Assembly: GCA_023461435.1 (NCBI GenBank)
Contig: JAEYLC010000020.1
Location: 62,001 to 126,000 of the forward strand
Source: Bacillota bacterium
GTDB taxonomy: Bacteria; Bacillota; Clostridia; Christensenellales; SZUA-584
DNA: 64,000 nucleotides
Direction of reading: 5' to 3'
This document shows positions 24,708 to 33,869 of this stretch, piece after piece. Below the pieces are notes generated by a model. It did no database searches, was not told the DNA's origin, and saw only the letters and a list, made by a program, of their open reading frames with translations. The translations under genes were made by a program, and so were the position numbers. Every line of letters starts with the position of its first letter. Position 1 is the first letter of the stretch.

Positions 24708-25445
24708 TTACCCGAGCACCCTCGTTAAGAACTGGCGCGTGCGCTCGTGCTTGGGAGACCCGAATATCACAGAAGGCGAGTCTTCCTCGACGATCACGCC
24801 TTCATCCATGAAGCAGACGCGGTTCGCCACGTCTCGCGCGAAAGCCATCTCATGTGTCACGATCATCATGGTGAGCCCGGAACCCGCGAGCGCCTTCATG
24901 ACGCCGAGCACCTCGCCGACCATTTCAGGGTCGAGCGCGGAGGTCGGCTCGTCAAACAGCAGCACCTCGGGGTCCATAGAGAGCGCCCGCGCGATCGCGA
25001 CGCGCTGCTTCTGTCCACCCGATATCTGCCTCGGCTTCGCGTTTATAAACTGGAGCATGCCAACCTTCTCAAGAAAATGCTTGGCGCGTTCCTCCGCTTC
25101 CGGGCGTTTTCGTCCGAGCACCTGAATCTGCCCCACCACACAATTATTCAGCACGTTCATGTTGTTAAACAGGTTGAACTGCTGGAACACCATGCCAACC
25201 TTCGTGCGGTACTTGGAGATCGGCTGGTCCGAATGCTGTATGTTCTTTCCGTGAAACAGTATTTCGCCATATGTCGGCGTTTCCAAAAGATTGACGCAGC
25301 GAAGCAGCGTGGATTTGCCCGAACCGGAAGAGCCGATGATACAGACGACCTCTCCCTTATCGACGCCGAAATTGATATCCTTGAGCACCTCGTTTTTCCC
25401 GAAGGTCTTTCCAAGATGGTTGATCTGAATAACCGCTTCGCTCAT
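24708..25445 (-). CDS. Polar amino acid ABC transporter, ATP-binding protein
   Basis: 245 residues, the ATPase of a GlnQ/ArtP-type importer, on the inner face of the membrane. Walker [13 protein letters not shown]-loop VFQQFNLF, signature [12 protein letters not shown], Walker [14 protein letters not shown] and H-loop VTHEMAF are all intact. The start overlaps the permease stop by four bases. It is the last gene of the binding protein-permease-ATPase operon and is followed by a terminator. Confidence 0.95.
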   Translation of the reverse strand: MSEAVIQINHLGKTFGKNEVLKDINFGVDKGEVVCIIGSSGSGKSTLLRCVNLLETPTYGEILFHGKNIQHSDQPISKYRTKVGMVFQQFNLFNNMNVLNNCVVGQIQVLGRKRPEAEERAKHFLEKVGMLQFINAKPRQISGGQKQRVAIARALSMDPEVLLFDEPTSALDPEMVGEVLGVMKALAGSGLTMMIVTHEMAFARDVANRVCFMDEGVIVEEDSPSVIFGSPKHERTRQFLTRVLG

Positions 25446-26233
25446 TTCTTACCCTCAGTTTTCTTATCGTAGATCAGCTTCATTTCTTCCGCCGTCATGT
25501 TCTGTGAGCCACCGATCACATACGAATCCGGGCCGTCCATTTTCTTTTCGATCTTCAACAGTATGCGCGTGATCGTAAAGTTGATCACAAAATACACGAT
25601 ACATGCGATCGTAAACGCTTCGAAGAACTTATAATACGTTCCCGCGGCAGACTTCGTCATAAAGAACAATTCCGCCACCGAAATGACGCTCAAAACCGAG
25701 CTGTCTTTGATGTTGATCACAAACTCGTTGCCGATGGACGGCATGATGTTGCGCAATGCCTGCGGCATGATCACATGCAGCATCGTCTGCCAATGCGTCA
25801 TGCCGATGGACTGAGCGCCTTCCGTTTGTCCCACATCGATAGAAATAATGCCGCCTCTGACGATTTCCGCCATGTATGCGCCCGTGTTGATCGACACGAT
25901 GACGATACCCGCAAGAAGCGCCGGCATATCGATACCGAAAAACTGGAGCGAGCCGTAATATATGAGCATGGCTTGCACCATCATCGGTGTCGCGCGGAAC
26001 ACCTCCACATAAGCGGCCAGTATTCCGCGCGCAAGTCTCAATATGATTTTTTTCAAAATGTTATCTTTGGGGAGTATAGGTATCGTGCGGACAATCGCCA
26101 CAAGCGCTCCTATGATAAAGCCGACGATTGTACCCACAACGGCAATCAGTATCGTCGTCCCTGCGCCCTGCAAAAACAAGGGCAGGTATTTGGATGCCAT
26201 AAACGCTATCCAGCCCAAAAATGTATCCGGCAT
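25442..26233 (-). CDS. Polar amino acid ABC transporter, permease
   Basis: 263 residues with five membrane segments, HisM/GlnP family. Family marks are [18 protein letters not shown] in the middle and the EAA loop [20 protein letters not shown] plus [13 protein letters not shown], which docks to the ATPase. It has one permease polypeptide, so it probably works as a homodimer. Translationally coupled to the ATPase gene; 38 bases separate it from the binding protein gene. Confidence 0.94.
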   Translation of the reverse strand: MPDTFLGWIAFMASKYLPLFLQGAGTTILIAVVGTIVGFIIGALVAIVRTIPILPKDNILKKIILRLARGILAAYVEVFRATPMMVQAMLIYYGSLQFFGIDMPALLAGIVIVSINTGAYMAEIVRGGIISIDVGQTEGAQSIGMTHWQTMLHVIMPQALRNIMPSIGNEFVINIKDSSVLSVISVAELFFMTKSAAGTYYKFFEAFTIACIVYFVINFTITRILLKIEKKMDGPDSYVIGGSQNMTAEEMKLIYDKKTEGKK

Positions 26234-26271
26234 AATTTCTTCCTATCTCACTTTAATATGTTCGCAGTTAA

Positions 26272-27189
26272 TTATTCTGAAACCGGCTGATTCTTCACCG
26301 CAGCGTTCATAAGCTCGATACGATCGTCTTCCGAAATGCCCGCCAGTATCTCATTAATGGTTTTGATCAAGTCTTCCTGGCCCTTCGCGATAGCCACGGC
26401 GACGGCCACGTCGTCCGGAGATGTCTCAAAGCCCTTGCCGTCCGCGAATTCAACGAAAGTCAGATCCGGATTTGATTCCATTGCCGAAACAGCGCCCGGC
26501 TTTTCAGACACATAACCGTCGATTTTGCCGGATGTCAGCGCCACGATCATTGCCGGGAAAGTTTCCATCGCCGTCTGCTGATTGACGCCTTCAATCTGCG
26601 AAATCACATCATAATGCAGCGTGTTGAGCTGTCCGGTGATCTTCGCACCCGAAAAATCGGCAAGCGAGGTCGCGTTGGCGTAAGCGCTGTCCTTTTTCAC
26701 AACGATGACAAGCTCGGAGGTATAATAATTGTCCGTAAAATCGACAGACACTTTGCGGTCTTCTCTCGCTGACATACCCGCAATAATCGCATCAATCTTG
26801 CCGGATGTCAGAGCGGGGATCAGGCCGTCCCATTCCGTCTTGACAATCACAAGCTTTTTGCCAAGGCCTTCGGCCACACGCTTTGCGATCTCAACATCGT
26901 AGCCGCCCGCATAGCCGCCCGCGGGGATTGCCACGGCGTCGTTGCTGTCGTCCGTCTGCGTCCAGTTGAAAGGCGCATAGTTGCACTCCATACCGACGCG
27001 GAACTCCTCCAATTCAGCAGGAGTCTCGGATTCGGAAGTCTCGGCGGATTCCGAAGGCGCAGCCGCCGATTCGGACGGCGCGGCGGAATCAGACGTATCG
27101 GCAGAGGGCGCCGGCGCAGAGCAGCCGGTCAGCGCCGCAAGGCCGACGACCATCACCGCGACCAATAAAAGAGCAATTGATTTTCTCAT
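26272..27189 (-). CDS. Amino acid ABC transporter, substrate-binding lipoprotein
   Basis: 305 residues. The signal peptide ends in the lipobox LTGC (Cys 23), so the mature protein is tethered to the outer face of the membrane. A Ser/Ala/Glu-rich linker (about 24-60) precedes an SBP family 3 domain: FRVGMECNYAPFNW, GGYDVEIAKRVAEGLG, ALTSGKIDAIIAGMSAREDR and ADFSGAKI. Such proteins bind polar amino acids (Gln, Arg, His, cystine), and the exact ligand is open. It is the first gene of the operon, with a promoter at 27256-27284. Confidence 0.93.
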   Translation of the reverse strand: MRKSIALLLVAVMVVGLAALTGCSAPAPSADTSDSAAPSESAAAPSESAETSESETPAELEEFRVGMECNYAPFNWTQTDDSNDAVAIPAGGYAGGYDVEIAKRVAEGLGKKLVIVKTEWDGLIPALTSGKIDAIIAGMSAREDRKVSVDFTDNYYTSELVIVVKKDSAYANATSLADFSGAKITGQLNTLHYDVISQIEGVNQQTAMETFPAMIVALTSGKIDGYVSEKPGAVSAMESNPDLTFVEFADGKGFETSPDDVAVAVAIAKGQEDLIKTINEILAGISEDDRIELMNAAVKNQPVSE

Positions 27190-27255
27190 TTGTGTTCCCC
27201 TTATTATAAAATATTTTTTAGTGTGTTAAAATAATAAACAATTTTATATTCTCAT

Positions 27256-27284
27256 TTTATACTCGTTTCGTCAAGTATAAACAA
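27256..27284 (-). promoter_or_regulatory. Promoter of the amino acid importer operon
   Basis: On the minus strand, TTGTTT (27279-27284) and TATAAA (27256-27261) with 17 bases between. The region from here to the start codon is very AT-rich. Confidence 0.65.
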
Positions 27285-27323
27285 GCTTTGTACTGTTGTT
27301 TACAGCACAAAAATGCAGCCATT

Positions 27324-28262
27324 TTATTCAAGTTCACCGCTGTTTTCTTCAAGCTTGCTCAACGGCGCCTTTTTTGAGAACGAAATCTGCGAAAGTATCG
27401 TCGCGCCAAACACGAGCGCACAGCCGACAAGCTCCTGTGCCGAAAACCCTTCTCCGAGGAAAAGCACGCCCATCACCGCCGCAAAGACGGATTCGAGGCT
27501 CAGTATCAGCGATGCGGAAGATGGCTCCGCGTATTTTTGCCCGATGATCTGCAGCGTGTAGCCGACCGCCCCCGACATCACACCGAGATACAAAATGGGG
27601 ACCCATCCGGCAAGCATGGCAGATATGCTGGGCTTCTCAAATATCAGCATGCAGACGGCGGAAATCGCCGCAGCTGTAAACGACTGTATGCAGGATATTT
27701 TGATGCCGTCGGCATATGGCGTATACTTATCGATGACCAGGATATGAAACGAGAACAGCAGCGCGCTGAGCAGCACGATCGCGTCTCCCTGATTGATTGA
27801 AATGCCTTCTTTCACGCTGAGCAGATAGAACCCGGCGACGGCCACCGCCACGCTGATCCACACGGCCACCGACACCGCTTTTCTGTCGAAAATCCGAAGG
27901 ATCGGCACAAAGACAATATACAGCGCAGTGATAAACCCGGCCTTGCCCGCCGACGTGGACGCGATACCCATCTGCTGGGCGTTGGTCGCCAGCGCAAGGC
28001 AAACTCCGCAGAGTATACCGCCGATGATCAGCGTTTTTCTGCCGCGTGTTTTCCCCGAGCTTTCGATCGCCGCCGGCTGAGCCGGGCTTTTGCGCAGCAG
28101 CGCGACAGGCAGCAGCGCGAGACCGCTGATTGCAAAACGGGTCGCCGAAAACGTGAACGTGCCGATTTCCACGATACCGACTTTTTGTGCGATAAAAGCC
28201 AGGCCCCATATAAAGGCAGCCAAAATCAACAGGACACTGCCCTTCCAATTGCGTTTTTCCAT
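27324..28262 (-). CDS. EamA/DMT-superfamily transporter
   Basis: 312 residues with ten hydrophobic segments arranged as two EamA repeats. The first starts LLILAAFIWGLAFIAQKVG and the second near GDAIVLLSALLFSFHILVID; the end of each repeat shows the usual ...A.LILSLESVFAAVMG block. The drug/metabolite exporter family moves amino acids, cofactors or drugs, and the substrate cannot be told. ATG 28262 follows GGAGG with five bases between; an in-frame TTG at 28274 overlaps the RBS and is unlikely. Confidence 0.9.
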   Translation of the reverse strand: MEKRNWKGSVLLILAAFIWGLAFIAQKVGIVEIGTFTFSATRFAISGLALLPVALLRKSPAQPAAIESSGKTRGRKTLIIGGILCGVCLALATNAQQMGIASTSAGKAGFITALYIVFVPILRIFDRKAVSVAVWISVAVAVAGFYLLSVKEGISINQGDAIVLLSALLFSFHILVIDKYTPYADGIKISCIQSFTAAAISAVCMLIFEKPSISAMLAGWVPILYLGVMSGAVGYTLQIIGQKYAEPSSASLILSLESVFAAVMGVLFLGEGFSAQELVGCALVFGATILSQISFSKKAPLSKLEENSGELE

Positions 28263-28339
28263 GTATTCCTCCAAACCTTATACGAAATCTAATAGGCCTT
28301 GCGGCCTTATCTTTCAACAAAAGCACTGAAAAACAGCGG

Positions 28340-29995
28340 TCAATCTTTGTATCTGTAATTCATTCTCCAGATTTTGAGACGGTACATCAGCGAGGCGATC
28401 CTGCTGCCGCCCGGTATAAATTTCATGTCCTCCGGCTTGAGCGCCCCAAACAGGAATATGAGGAACAGATAAACGAGAACCGCCGCCGCAATCACGATCA
28501 GTGTTCGCATTCTGGAATAGTCTCCCGATGCCACATGCGGCATCAAAAAATAGATGACAGCGCTCATCCCGCCTGTGGCAAGCAGCGGTTTTATGAAATT
28601 GTCGAGAATTTTGATGCGCATATGCGCGCACCGCATCACGCAGATCACATCGAGCAGCGCCGCAATGATGTAACAGGCGAGCGTACCGTAGGCCGAGCCC
28701 TGCACATTGATCTCGGGGATGTGAATCGTCGCAATGCTGACGCCGATCTTAACGCCGATACCGATAAACAGGTTGATCACGGGCAGATACGTTTTCCCAA
28801 GGCCCTGAAGAATGCCTGTCATGGTTTGCAGTATTGTCAGGAAGAAAACAGAGATCGCGAGTATACCGAGCAGTTGACCGCCAATAAGAAGATTGTCGCC
28901 TTGCAATCGTCCGTATATCAGATGCATAATCGGCGTGGACAGAAAATAAAGCCCCGCCGCACTCGGTAAACCGACCAGCATAGACAGCTTGAGTCCGATG
29001 CTCGATTTTGATGCAATGCTTCTTATATTATGCTCCGTTTGAGAAGCGGCGATGGACGGCACAAGGCTCATGGCAAGCGCTAATGAAAAGACCGCCGGCA
29101 GGTTGATGATGGAATTGGGCAGCGTGGTGGCCAGACTGAACAGCGAATCGATGGTTTTGGGGGTAAGCGCAATTTCTTTGCCGACCAAAACAACACTTTG
29201 CATGCCGTTCAGCGTATGAGTAATGATGGCTGAATCCGCGTTTTGCACAATCGGCATCGCACACGCGCCAATGATGATTGGTGCTGCCAAATAAACCAGA
29301 CGTTTGCCAATATTCGCTGTGAGTTCTTTGTAATGGGCACTCTTTTCGCGCCGCCTGAAGATGTTGATCTTCCTTTTGTAAAGCACCATCATATATAGGC
29401 ATGCCACAACCTCGGAAATGCTGATGCCAAGCACCGCTCCCGCCGCGCCGTATACTTCTCCCTGCTTCACCCAAAGGGCAGCCAACAGCAATCCGGCAGC
29501 CATTTTTACAATCTGTTCGATCATCTGCGAAATTGCCGTGGGCGTCATTCTCTGCATACCCTGGAAATATCCTCTGTATGCGGACATGATCGAAACAAAG
29601 AACAGCGACGGACCGAGTGCCATAATAGAGAACTTGGTATCCGGGCTTCCGAGAGCTGCCGCAATCTGGCCGCTGAACACGATCATAATGATCGTGGTAA
29701 AAAGCCCGATAAAGAACATCGCCTTGAGCGCCTTGCGAAAAACAGCATAAGCCGCTTTATAATCTCCGAGCGTTGCTCTCTCAGCCACCAGTTTGGCGAT
29801 GGCCACCGGCAGTCCCGCGCTCGAAAAAGCGAGCAAAAACGTATAAATGGGAAACGCGCGCCCATAATACGCCATGCCGCTCTCGCCGACAAAATACGTT
29901 GTCGCAATTGTATAAACGGCTCCGATGACCTTGGAGAACAGTCCGAGACCGCCCAGTATCGCCGCGCCTTTTACGAAGTTTTTTTGTGATCCCAT
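28340..29995 (-). CDS. SpoVB/MurJ-family lipid flippase (MATE/MOP superfamily)
   Basis: 551 residues with about 14 membrane segments. The N-terminal FVKGAAILGGLGLFSKVIGAV and SSAGLPVAIAKLVAERATLG, followed by AYRGYFQGMQRMTPTAISQM, are typical of the SpoVB/YtgP (MurJ) polysaccharide-transport family. These proteins flip lipid II or related precursors for vegetative or spore cortex peptidoglycan. Whether it is the main MurJ or a sporulation paralogue cannot be decided from one sequence. The RBS is weak (ACGGGT). It stands alone; the region upstream holds a broken gene. Confidence 0.88.
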   Translation of the reverse strand: MGSQKNFVKGAAILGGLGLFSKVIGAVYTIATTYFVGESGMAYYGRAFPIYTFLLAFSSAGLPVAIAKLVAERATLGDYKAAYAVFRKALKAMFFIGLFTTIIMIVFSGQIAAALGSPDTKFSIMALGPSLFFVSIMSAYRGYFQGMQRMTPTAISQMIEQIVKMAAGLLLAALWVKQGEVYGAAGAVLGISISEVVACLYMMVLYKRKINIFRRREKSAHYKELTANIGKRLVYLAAPIIIGACAMPIVQNADSAIITHTLNGMQSVVLVGKEIALTPKTIDSLFSLATTLPNSIINLPAVFSLALAMSLVPSIAASQTEHNIRSIASKSSIGLKLSMLVGLPSAAGLYFLSTPIMHLIYGRLQGDNLLIGGQLLGILAISVFFLTILQTMTGILQGLGKTYLPVINLFIGIGVKIGVSIATIHIPEINVQGSAYGTLACYIIAALLDVICVMRCAHMRIKILDNFIKPLLATGGMSAVIYFLMPHVASGDYSRMRTLIVIAAAVLVYLFLIFLFGALKPEDMKFIPGGSRIASLMYRLKIWRMNYRYKD

Positions 29996-30142
29996 ATTAC
30001 CCGTTCTAAATTAACCTTATCTATATTATATAGGCTTATATCTTTCCGTTATTCTTAAGACAGCGCCTTAGTGACATATACGAGCATCTTTCTATTATAT
30101 ATTTTACCGAAGAAAATACAAACAGATTTTTCATTATGCCAA

Positions 30143-30408
30143 TCAGCAGCTGCTGACCAAAGTACTGTATGTCCAGACCAAACCATCCTTGCTGCTTTCC
30201 GCCGCTTTTCCCGAATAAACGGTCAGGCTGCCATGCGGCGGCAATACGGTTCCCGCAGGATAAAAATACGTGTCGGCGCCGTTTTGTGAATGCAGGCACC
30301 AGCCTGCTAAATCAACTGTCTGTTCCGTATCGTCACAAATTGGGCTGTTGCATCCTTTTCGCTGACAGCTGCATCCGGCGCATCATCTTCCGGTGCAGAT
30401 GTCTTCAT
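30143..30408 (-). pseudogene. Remnant of a lamin-tail-domain (LTD) protein, frameshifted
   Basis: Two minus-strand frames together read as one domain. From ATG 30408 the frame gives a Glu/Asp/Ala-rich linker ending ATAQFVTIR, then stops. From about 30335 another frame continues TEQTVDLAGWCLHSQNGADT, YFYPAGTVLPPHGSLTVYSG and KAAESSKDGLVWTYSTL, and stops at 30143. DLAGWxL...Y.FPAGTVLxPxxSLTVYSG is the core of the lamin-tail domain found at the ends of secreted bacterial proteins. A one-base shift near 30330 separates the halves; the usual last strands (WNN.GD.A.L) are missing, and no signal peptide remains. It is probably a decayed gene rather than a sequencing error, since both ends are lost. 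Confidence 0.6.
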
Positions 30409-30532
30409 AACATTTTCGCCGTTATATCCTTTTTTTCGTCAACGCTCTCTCCTGAAAATTTTGCTGTCTTCCCTATATTACCATAAAACAAGGGCCTCTG
30501 CAAAATGCCCAAGTAAAGAGCGCACAAGAGCA

Positions 30533-30578
30533 CACAGAAACGCCCCGCTGACCGCGCCTAAGCGCAATGCGGGGCGTT
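30533..30578 (-). terminator. Strong hairpin after the small membrane gene
   Basis: AACGCCCCGC (30539-30548) pairs perfectly with GCGGGGCGTT (30569-30578), with an inner GCGC...GCGC stem in the loop. On the minus strand TTTCTGTGT follows, so it may end the operon of the two genes upstream. The T run is weak. Confidence 0.55.
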
Positions 30579-30642
30579 GCCCGAAGACAAACATGGTTTG
30601 CCGCCGGTGTAAACGGAAGCTTAAACGCCCCCGTTAAATATC

Positions 30643-30837
30643 TTATGACTTTCTGTGGTGATATACGATCAGCAAACCCGAAAGCACAGCCGTCGCGACA
30701 CCGTAGATCAGCAGCAGAGCTTTAAAAATATCGTTGCCGACGAAATTCATACCGGGGTTGAATATGTCCACAACAAAGAAAGTCAGCATCATCAGCGACA
30801 GTATCAGGCATATATGCGGAAGCAGCTTCTTAAGCAT
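30643..30837 (-). CDS. Small two-segment membrane protein
   Basis: 64 residues. Two hydrophobic segments (about 7-25 and 37-58: LPHICLILSLMMLTFFVV and FKALLLIYGVATAVLSGLLI) are joined by a short NPGMNFVGND loop, with a basic tail HHRKS. GGAG lies about nine bases before the ATG. It starts 12 bases after the stop of the phosphodiester glycosidase gene, so they are probably co-transcribed. I recognise no family. Confidence 0.7.
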   Translation of the reverse strand: MLKKLLPHICLILSLMMLTFFVVDIFNPGMNFVGNDIFKALLLIYGVATAVLSGLLIVYHHRKS

Positions 30838-30849
30838 TCGTTCTCTCCT

Positions 30850-31962
30850 TTATTCATCGGCTATACAGATGGCATCGCTCGTTCCTCTGCCGCCTTCAAA
30901 CGGTTTATTGTAAAATTCCCCGTTAAACGCCATTTCAGAAGACTGTCCGCCATCCATATTGTAAGCAACCTTGCATCCGAGGCTGTACATCAGCTGCGAC
31001 ATCTCCTTGGTGGAATAGCCGTCCGAGTATCCCGGCTGCCGTCCGTCCACAACCACAAAGCAGTAGTGCCCCGGTTCATAATACCCCACGGCGGTCCTCG
31101 GGTTGCGCGGATTCACGCTGCTGTTGAATTCCTCCATCGGCTGTCCGTCAGAAAGCAGCATGGGCCCGAATGTCCAGACCTGATAAGCGCCGCTCGCTTT
31201 TATCGCTTCGATATCAAAATCCTCAGGCGAATAAGTCTGCATCGAGCCGTCGTTATTCATCACAAGCACATCGGATTCATACTCCTCATCGCGGTAAAGC
31301 ACGCCGTTGCGTACCACAGGCCCCGCGTTGGCGCCGCAATAATCGCCGTTGACCGCGAGTATCGCATTGCTGCTGACGGCGATATCCTTCGTCGGCTCGG
31401 CGATGCCGCTGCCGAACGTCCCTTGCGCGAATGCCGTCTTAAAATACTTGATATCGGCGAGATAAATATCCGCCACATAATATGTCACACCATCCTTGGC
31501 CACCGTGTCGATCGTCACGCTGACATTGGCGCTTTTGTATGAATTGTCAGTCTTCTGAACGTCTCCGTCCGCAAACTTGTCCGCAAACTTGGCGCGCCAG
31601 GAATTCGCGTCCGCCGAGGTGACCGGCGTTTCACTGTTTTGGGCGTCCGGTTCCTGCGCGTCGGGCTGGCTTGATTCGGTTTCAACCGGTGCGGACTCAG
31701 ATTCCTGAACCGACGCGGGCGATGTGGCCCCCGGCAAAACCATCGCGTTTTGGCCCATATCACGCGGCAGTATGAAATAATACAGCGAGAACACAAGAAG
31801 CGCGACAGCCGCGATGGCCACGTCGATCACGAATACCAACCCCAGCGGAAGGCGATGTTTTTTGCTCTTTTGGCCTGCCGGCTGCCGTGTCCGATTTGGC
31901 TGGCTGCTTTGCCTCGTATATGGTTCATTGAAAAAGTTGTTTCTGTCTCTGTCGTATGGCAT
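30850..31962 (-). CDS. Phosphodiester glycosidase (NAGPA-domain) membrane protein
   Basis: 370 residues. A basic, Pro/Gln/Arg-rich cytoplasmic tail (1-40) precedes one membrane segment (about 41-65), then an acidic Ser/Glu/Gln-rich linker (70-115) and the outer domain. This has the NAGPA/DUF2233 marks: LAVNGDYCGANAGPVVRNG, WTFGPMLLSDG, NPRNPRTAVGY and the closing YNMDGGQSSEMAFNG plus GGRGTSDAI. The family removes GlcNAc from phosphodiester-linked glycans, and in bacteria is linked to exopolysaccharide or teichoic acid turnover. The active site faces outside. Substrate unknown. A small membrane gene follows in the same operon. Confidence 0.88.
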   Translation of the reverse strand: MPYDRDRNNFFNEPYTRQSSQPNRTRQPAGQKSKKHRLPLGLVFVIDVAIAAVALLVFSLYYFILPRDMGQNAMVLPGATSPASVQESESAPVETESSQPDAQEPDAQNSETPVTSADANSWRAKFADKFADGDVQKTDNSYKSANVSVTIDTVAKDGVTYYVADIYLADIKYFKTAFAQGTFGSGIAEPTKDIAVSSNAILAVNGDYCGANAGPVVRNGVLYRDEEYESDVLVMNNDGSMQTYSPEDFDIEAIKASGAYQVWTFGPMLLSDGQPMEEFNSSVNPRNPRTAVGYYEPGHYCFVVVDGRQPGYSDGYSTKEMSQLMYSLGCKVAYNMDGGQSSEMAFNGEFYNKPFEGGRGTSDAICIADE

Positions 31963-32115
31963 GATTCCCTACCCGCTTCTCTTTCGCTTTATCCGCTTCC
32001 ATCTTAAGGTCATCCAGATATGAATTTCAGTGTTCACAAGCAAAAATATAGTAGCATAAAAGCCTCTTATTTTCAATCGTTCGCCAGAAACCGCGCGACA
32101 ATTTACACTTTAGCA

Positions 32116-32155
32116 ATAAAAAACCGGCGGCCTTAATTATTCGTCGTCGCCGGTT
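32116..32155 (-). terminator. Terminator of the SRP/trmD operon, overlapping the trmD end
   Basis: On the minus strand, AACCGGCG (32148-32155) pairs with CGCCGGTT (32122-32129), followed by TTTTT. The left arm lies inside the last codons of trmD and the stop is in the loop. No rplS follows, unlike the usual order. Confidence 0.8.
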
Positions 32156-32868
32156 AAAATGTCGATATCTTTTTTTGTGAACCGCGCCTTCGAGAGCAGA
32201 TCAGGCCGCCGGAATGCCGTTTCCTTAAGCGACATGCGCCGCCTGTATTTTTCAACGTTGGCATGATGGCCTGACAGCAGCACCTCGGGCACCGCTTCAC
32301 CATCAAACAGCGCGGGGCGCGTGTACTGCGGATATTCAAGCAGCGATTCGGAAAAGGATTCGCCCGCCGCCGATTCGCCGTTGCCGAGCACACCGTCCAC
32401 ATGGCGGATACACGTGTCAATCAGTACCATCGCCGCGAGCTCCCCGCCCGTTAAGACATAGTCTCCGATGGAGACTTCAAGATCGATGTGCCGTTTGAGT
32501 ATACGCGCGTCCACGCCTTCGTAATGTCCGCAAAGTATGTTGACAGTCCGATACTTCGATAGTGATGTCACCATAGTATGCGAGAGTGTCTTCCCGCACG
32601 GTGACATATAGATGTTGATCAAGGGCGCTTCACAAGCGCGCTCGATGTCTTTGAAGCAGGCATCCGCGGGCTCGGGCTTTAATACCATGCCCACACCGCC
32701 ACCCAGCGGATAATCGTCCGCGCGACGGTGCTTGTCCGTCGCCCAGTCGCGGATATCGACGGTATTGACCGCAATATGGCCCGCTTTGATCGCGCGCGCC
32801 CAGATGCTTGCGCCGCTCACCGAGTCAAACATCCCGGGGAACAGCGTCAGCACGTTATATGTCGTCAT
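32137..32868 (-). CDS. trmD: tRNA (guanine37-N1)-methyltransferase
   Basis: Methylates G37 of tRNAs reading CNN-type codons, which prevents frameshifting. 243 residues. The trefoil-knot SPOUT motifs are YPLGGGVGMVLKPEP, ILCGHYEGVDARI and EVSIGDYVLTGGELAAM. The frame is open to 32898, but ATG 32868 starts the conserved MTTYNVLTLFPGMF and has AGGTGG in front. It overlaps the end of rimM by 14 bases. Last gene of the ylxM-ffh-rpsP-khpA-rimM-trmD operon. Confidence 0.97.
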   Translation of the reverse strand: MTTYNVLTLFPGMFDSVSGASIWARAIKAGHIAVNTVDIRDWATDKHRRADDYPLGGGVGMVLKPEPADACFKDIERACEAPLINIYMSPCGKTLSHTMVTSLSKYRTVNILCGHYEGVDARILKRHIDLEVSIGDYVLTGGELAAMVLIDTCIRHVDGVLGNGESAAGESFSESLLEYPQYTRPALFDGEAVPEVLLSGHHANVEKYRRRMSLKETAFRRPDLLSKARFTKKDIDILTGDDE

Positions 32869-33367
32869 AAACGGCCACCTCGGCAAGCGCCGCGGCATCG
32901 ACGCGCATCACGCCCGCAGTTACATCGACGCTTAGGATCACGCGCTTGACCGCAGGAAACATGAAGCTTCGCTTTCCACTGACCACATAAACGTCCGCCG
33001 CGCCATGCTGAAGCACGTCCTTTAAGACGCCGAGCTCATTGCCGCTCTCGTCGAGCACCTTAAGACCGATAAGATCGACGACATAATGCTCTCCCTCTTC
33101 GGGTTCGTCCAACTCCTCGCGATTCAGATACAACGTCGCGCTGCTGAGCGCTTCCGCGTCATTTCGCGTATCCACGCCGTCAAAATGCGCATAAACGAAC
33201 GGTGCGTCAATACGCACCGCTTGGTAAGCGGTGCGCTGATACTCGCTGTCCTTTTTTAAGTAAGCAAAACCGCGCTCGGCAAAGGCGTCGTAGTTATCCG
33301 AAAAAAGCCGGACCTTTAAATCGCCCCGTATGCCGTGCGGCTTTAATATGCGTGCGACCTCAATCAT
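32855..33367 (-). CDS. rimM: 16S rRNA processing protein RimM
   Basis: Helps assemble the 30S head by binding near ribosomal protein S19. 170 residues. The N-terminal MIEVARILKPHGIRGDLKV is the family signature, followed by RimM's two beta-barrels: the second includes HYVVDLIGLKVLDESGNELG and VYVVSGKRSFMFPAVKRVIL. ATG 33367 overlaps the khpA stop (ATGATTGA), so translation is coupled. The longer open frame up to 33445 lies inside khpA and is not used. Confidence 0.95.
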   Translation of the reverse strand: MIEVARILKPHGIRGDLKVRLFSDNYDAFAERGFAYLKKDSEYQRTAYQAVRIDAPFVYAHFDGVDTRNDAEALSSATLYLNREELDEPEEGEHYVVDLIGLKVLDESGNELGVLKDVLQHGAADVYVVSGKRSFMFPAVKRVILSVDVTAGVMRVDAAALAEVAVYDDI

Positions 33368-33596
33368 GCTCCACGATCTCGACGACGTATTTTTTGCGCG
33401 ATTTTGAGGAAGCCGCTTTGACCACGGCACGGATGGCCTTGGCAATGCGGCCCTGTTTGCCGATCACCTTGCCCATGTCTTCGCGCGCCACACTGAGTTC
33501 GAGCACAATGGTTTTGTCGCCCTCGACTTGCTTGACCTTCACCTCAGACGGATTGTCAACCAATGACTCGGCTACGTATTTCACCAGCTCAAGCAT
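33360..33596 (-). CDS. khpA: KH-domain RNA-binding protein KhpA
   Basis: 78 residues, one KH domain with the GKVIGKQGRIAKAIR loop that binds single-stranded RNA. The N-terminus MLELVKYVAESLVDNPSEV is nearly the family consensus. KhpA (YlqC) works with KhpB in RNA control linked to cell elongation in Gram-positive bacteria. Three in-frame starts lie close together (GTG 33605, ATG 33602, ATG 33596); I prefer 33596, which has AGGTG six bases upstream and the consensus N-terminus. It sits in its usual place between rpsP and rimM. Confidence 0.92.
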   Translation of the reverse strand: MLELVKYVAESLVDNPSEVKVKQVEGDKTIVLELSVAREDMGKVIGKQGRIAKAIRAVVKAASSKSRKKYVVEIVEHD

Positions 33597-33605
33597 ATTC
33601 ATCAC

Positions 33606-33845
33606 CTATTTCAGCACGCCGTTTTTCTTAAGAAGCGATCTGACCGTTTCGGTGGGCTGTGCGCCTTTCTTAATCCAATCCAGAGCCTTGTCGCCGTCAA
33701 CCACGAGCTTCTTGCTCATCGGGTCATAGTTGCCGATCTCTTCGACAAAACGGCCGTCACGCGGGGAACGCGCATCCGCCACAACGATTCTGTAATAGGG
33801 GTCTTTCTTCGCGCCGATTCTCTTCAGTCTGATTTTTACCGCCAT
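33606..33845 (-). CDS. rpsP: 30S ribosomal protein S16
   Basis: 79 residues, a component of the 30S subunit body. [40 protein letters not shown] and [10 protein letters not shown] are the family consensus. GGAGG stands before ATG 33845. The longer open frame, starting four codons earlier, includes the RBS. It lies between ffh (24 bases away) and khpA. Confidence 0.98.
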   Translation of the reverse strand: MAVKIRLKRIGAKKDPYYRIVVADARSPRDGRFVEEIGNYDPMSKKLVVDGDKALDWIKKGAQPTETVRSLLKKNGVLK

Positions 33846-33869
33846 AATTTCCTCCAATAAAGTATTGTA

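Noticed and set aside
30036..30299. 87-residue minus-strand frame in the lamin-tail region
   Set aside because: It is the third, unrelated frame across the remnant; the lamin-tail core is read in another frame.
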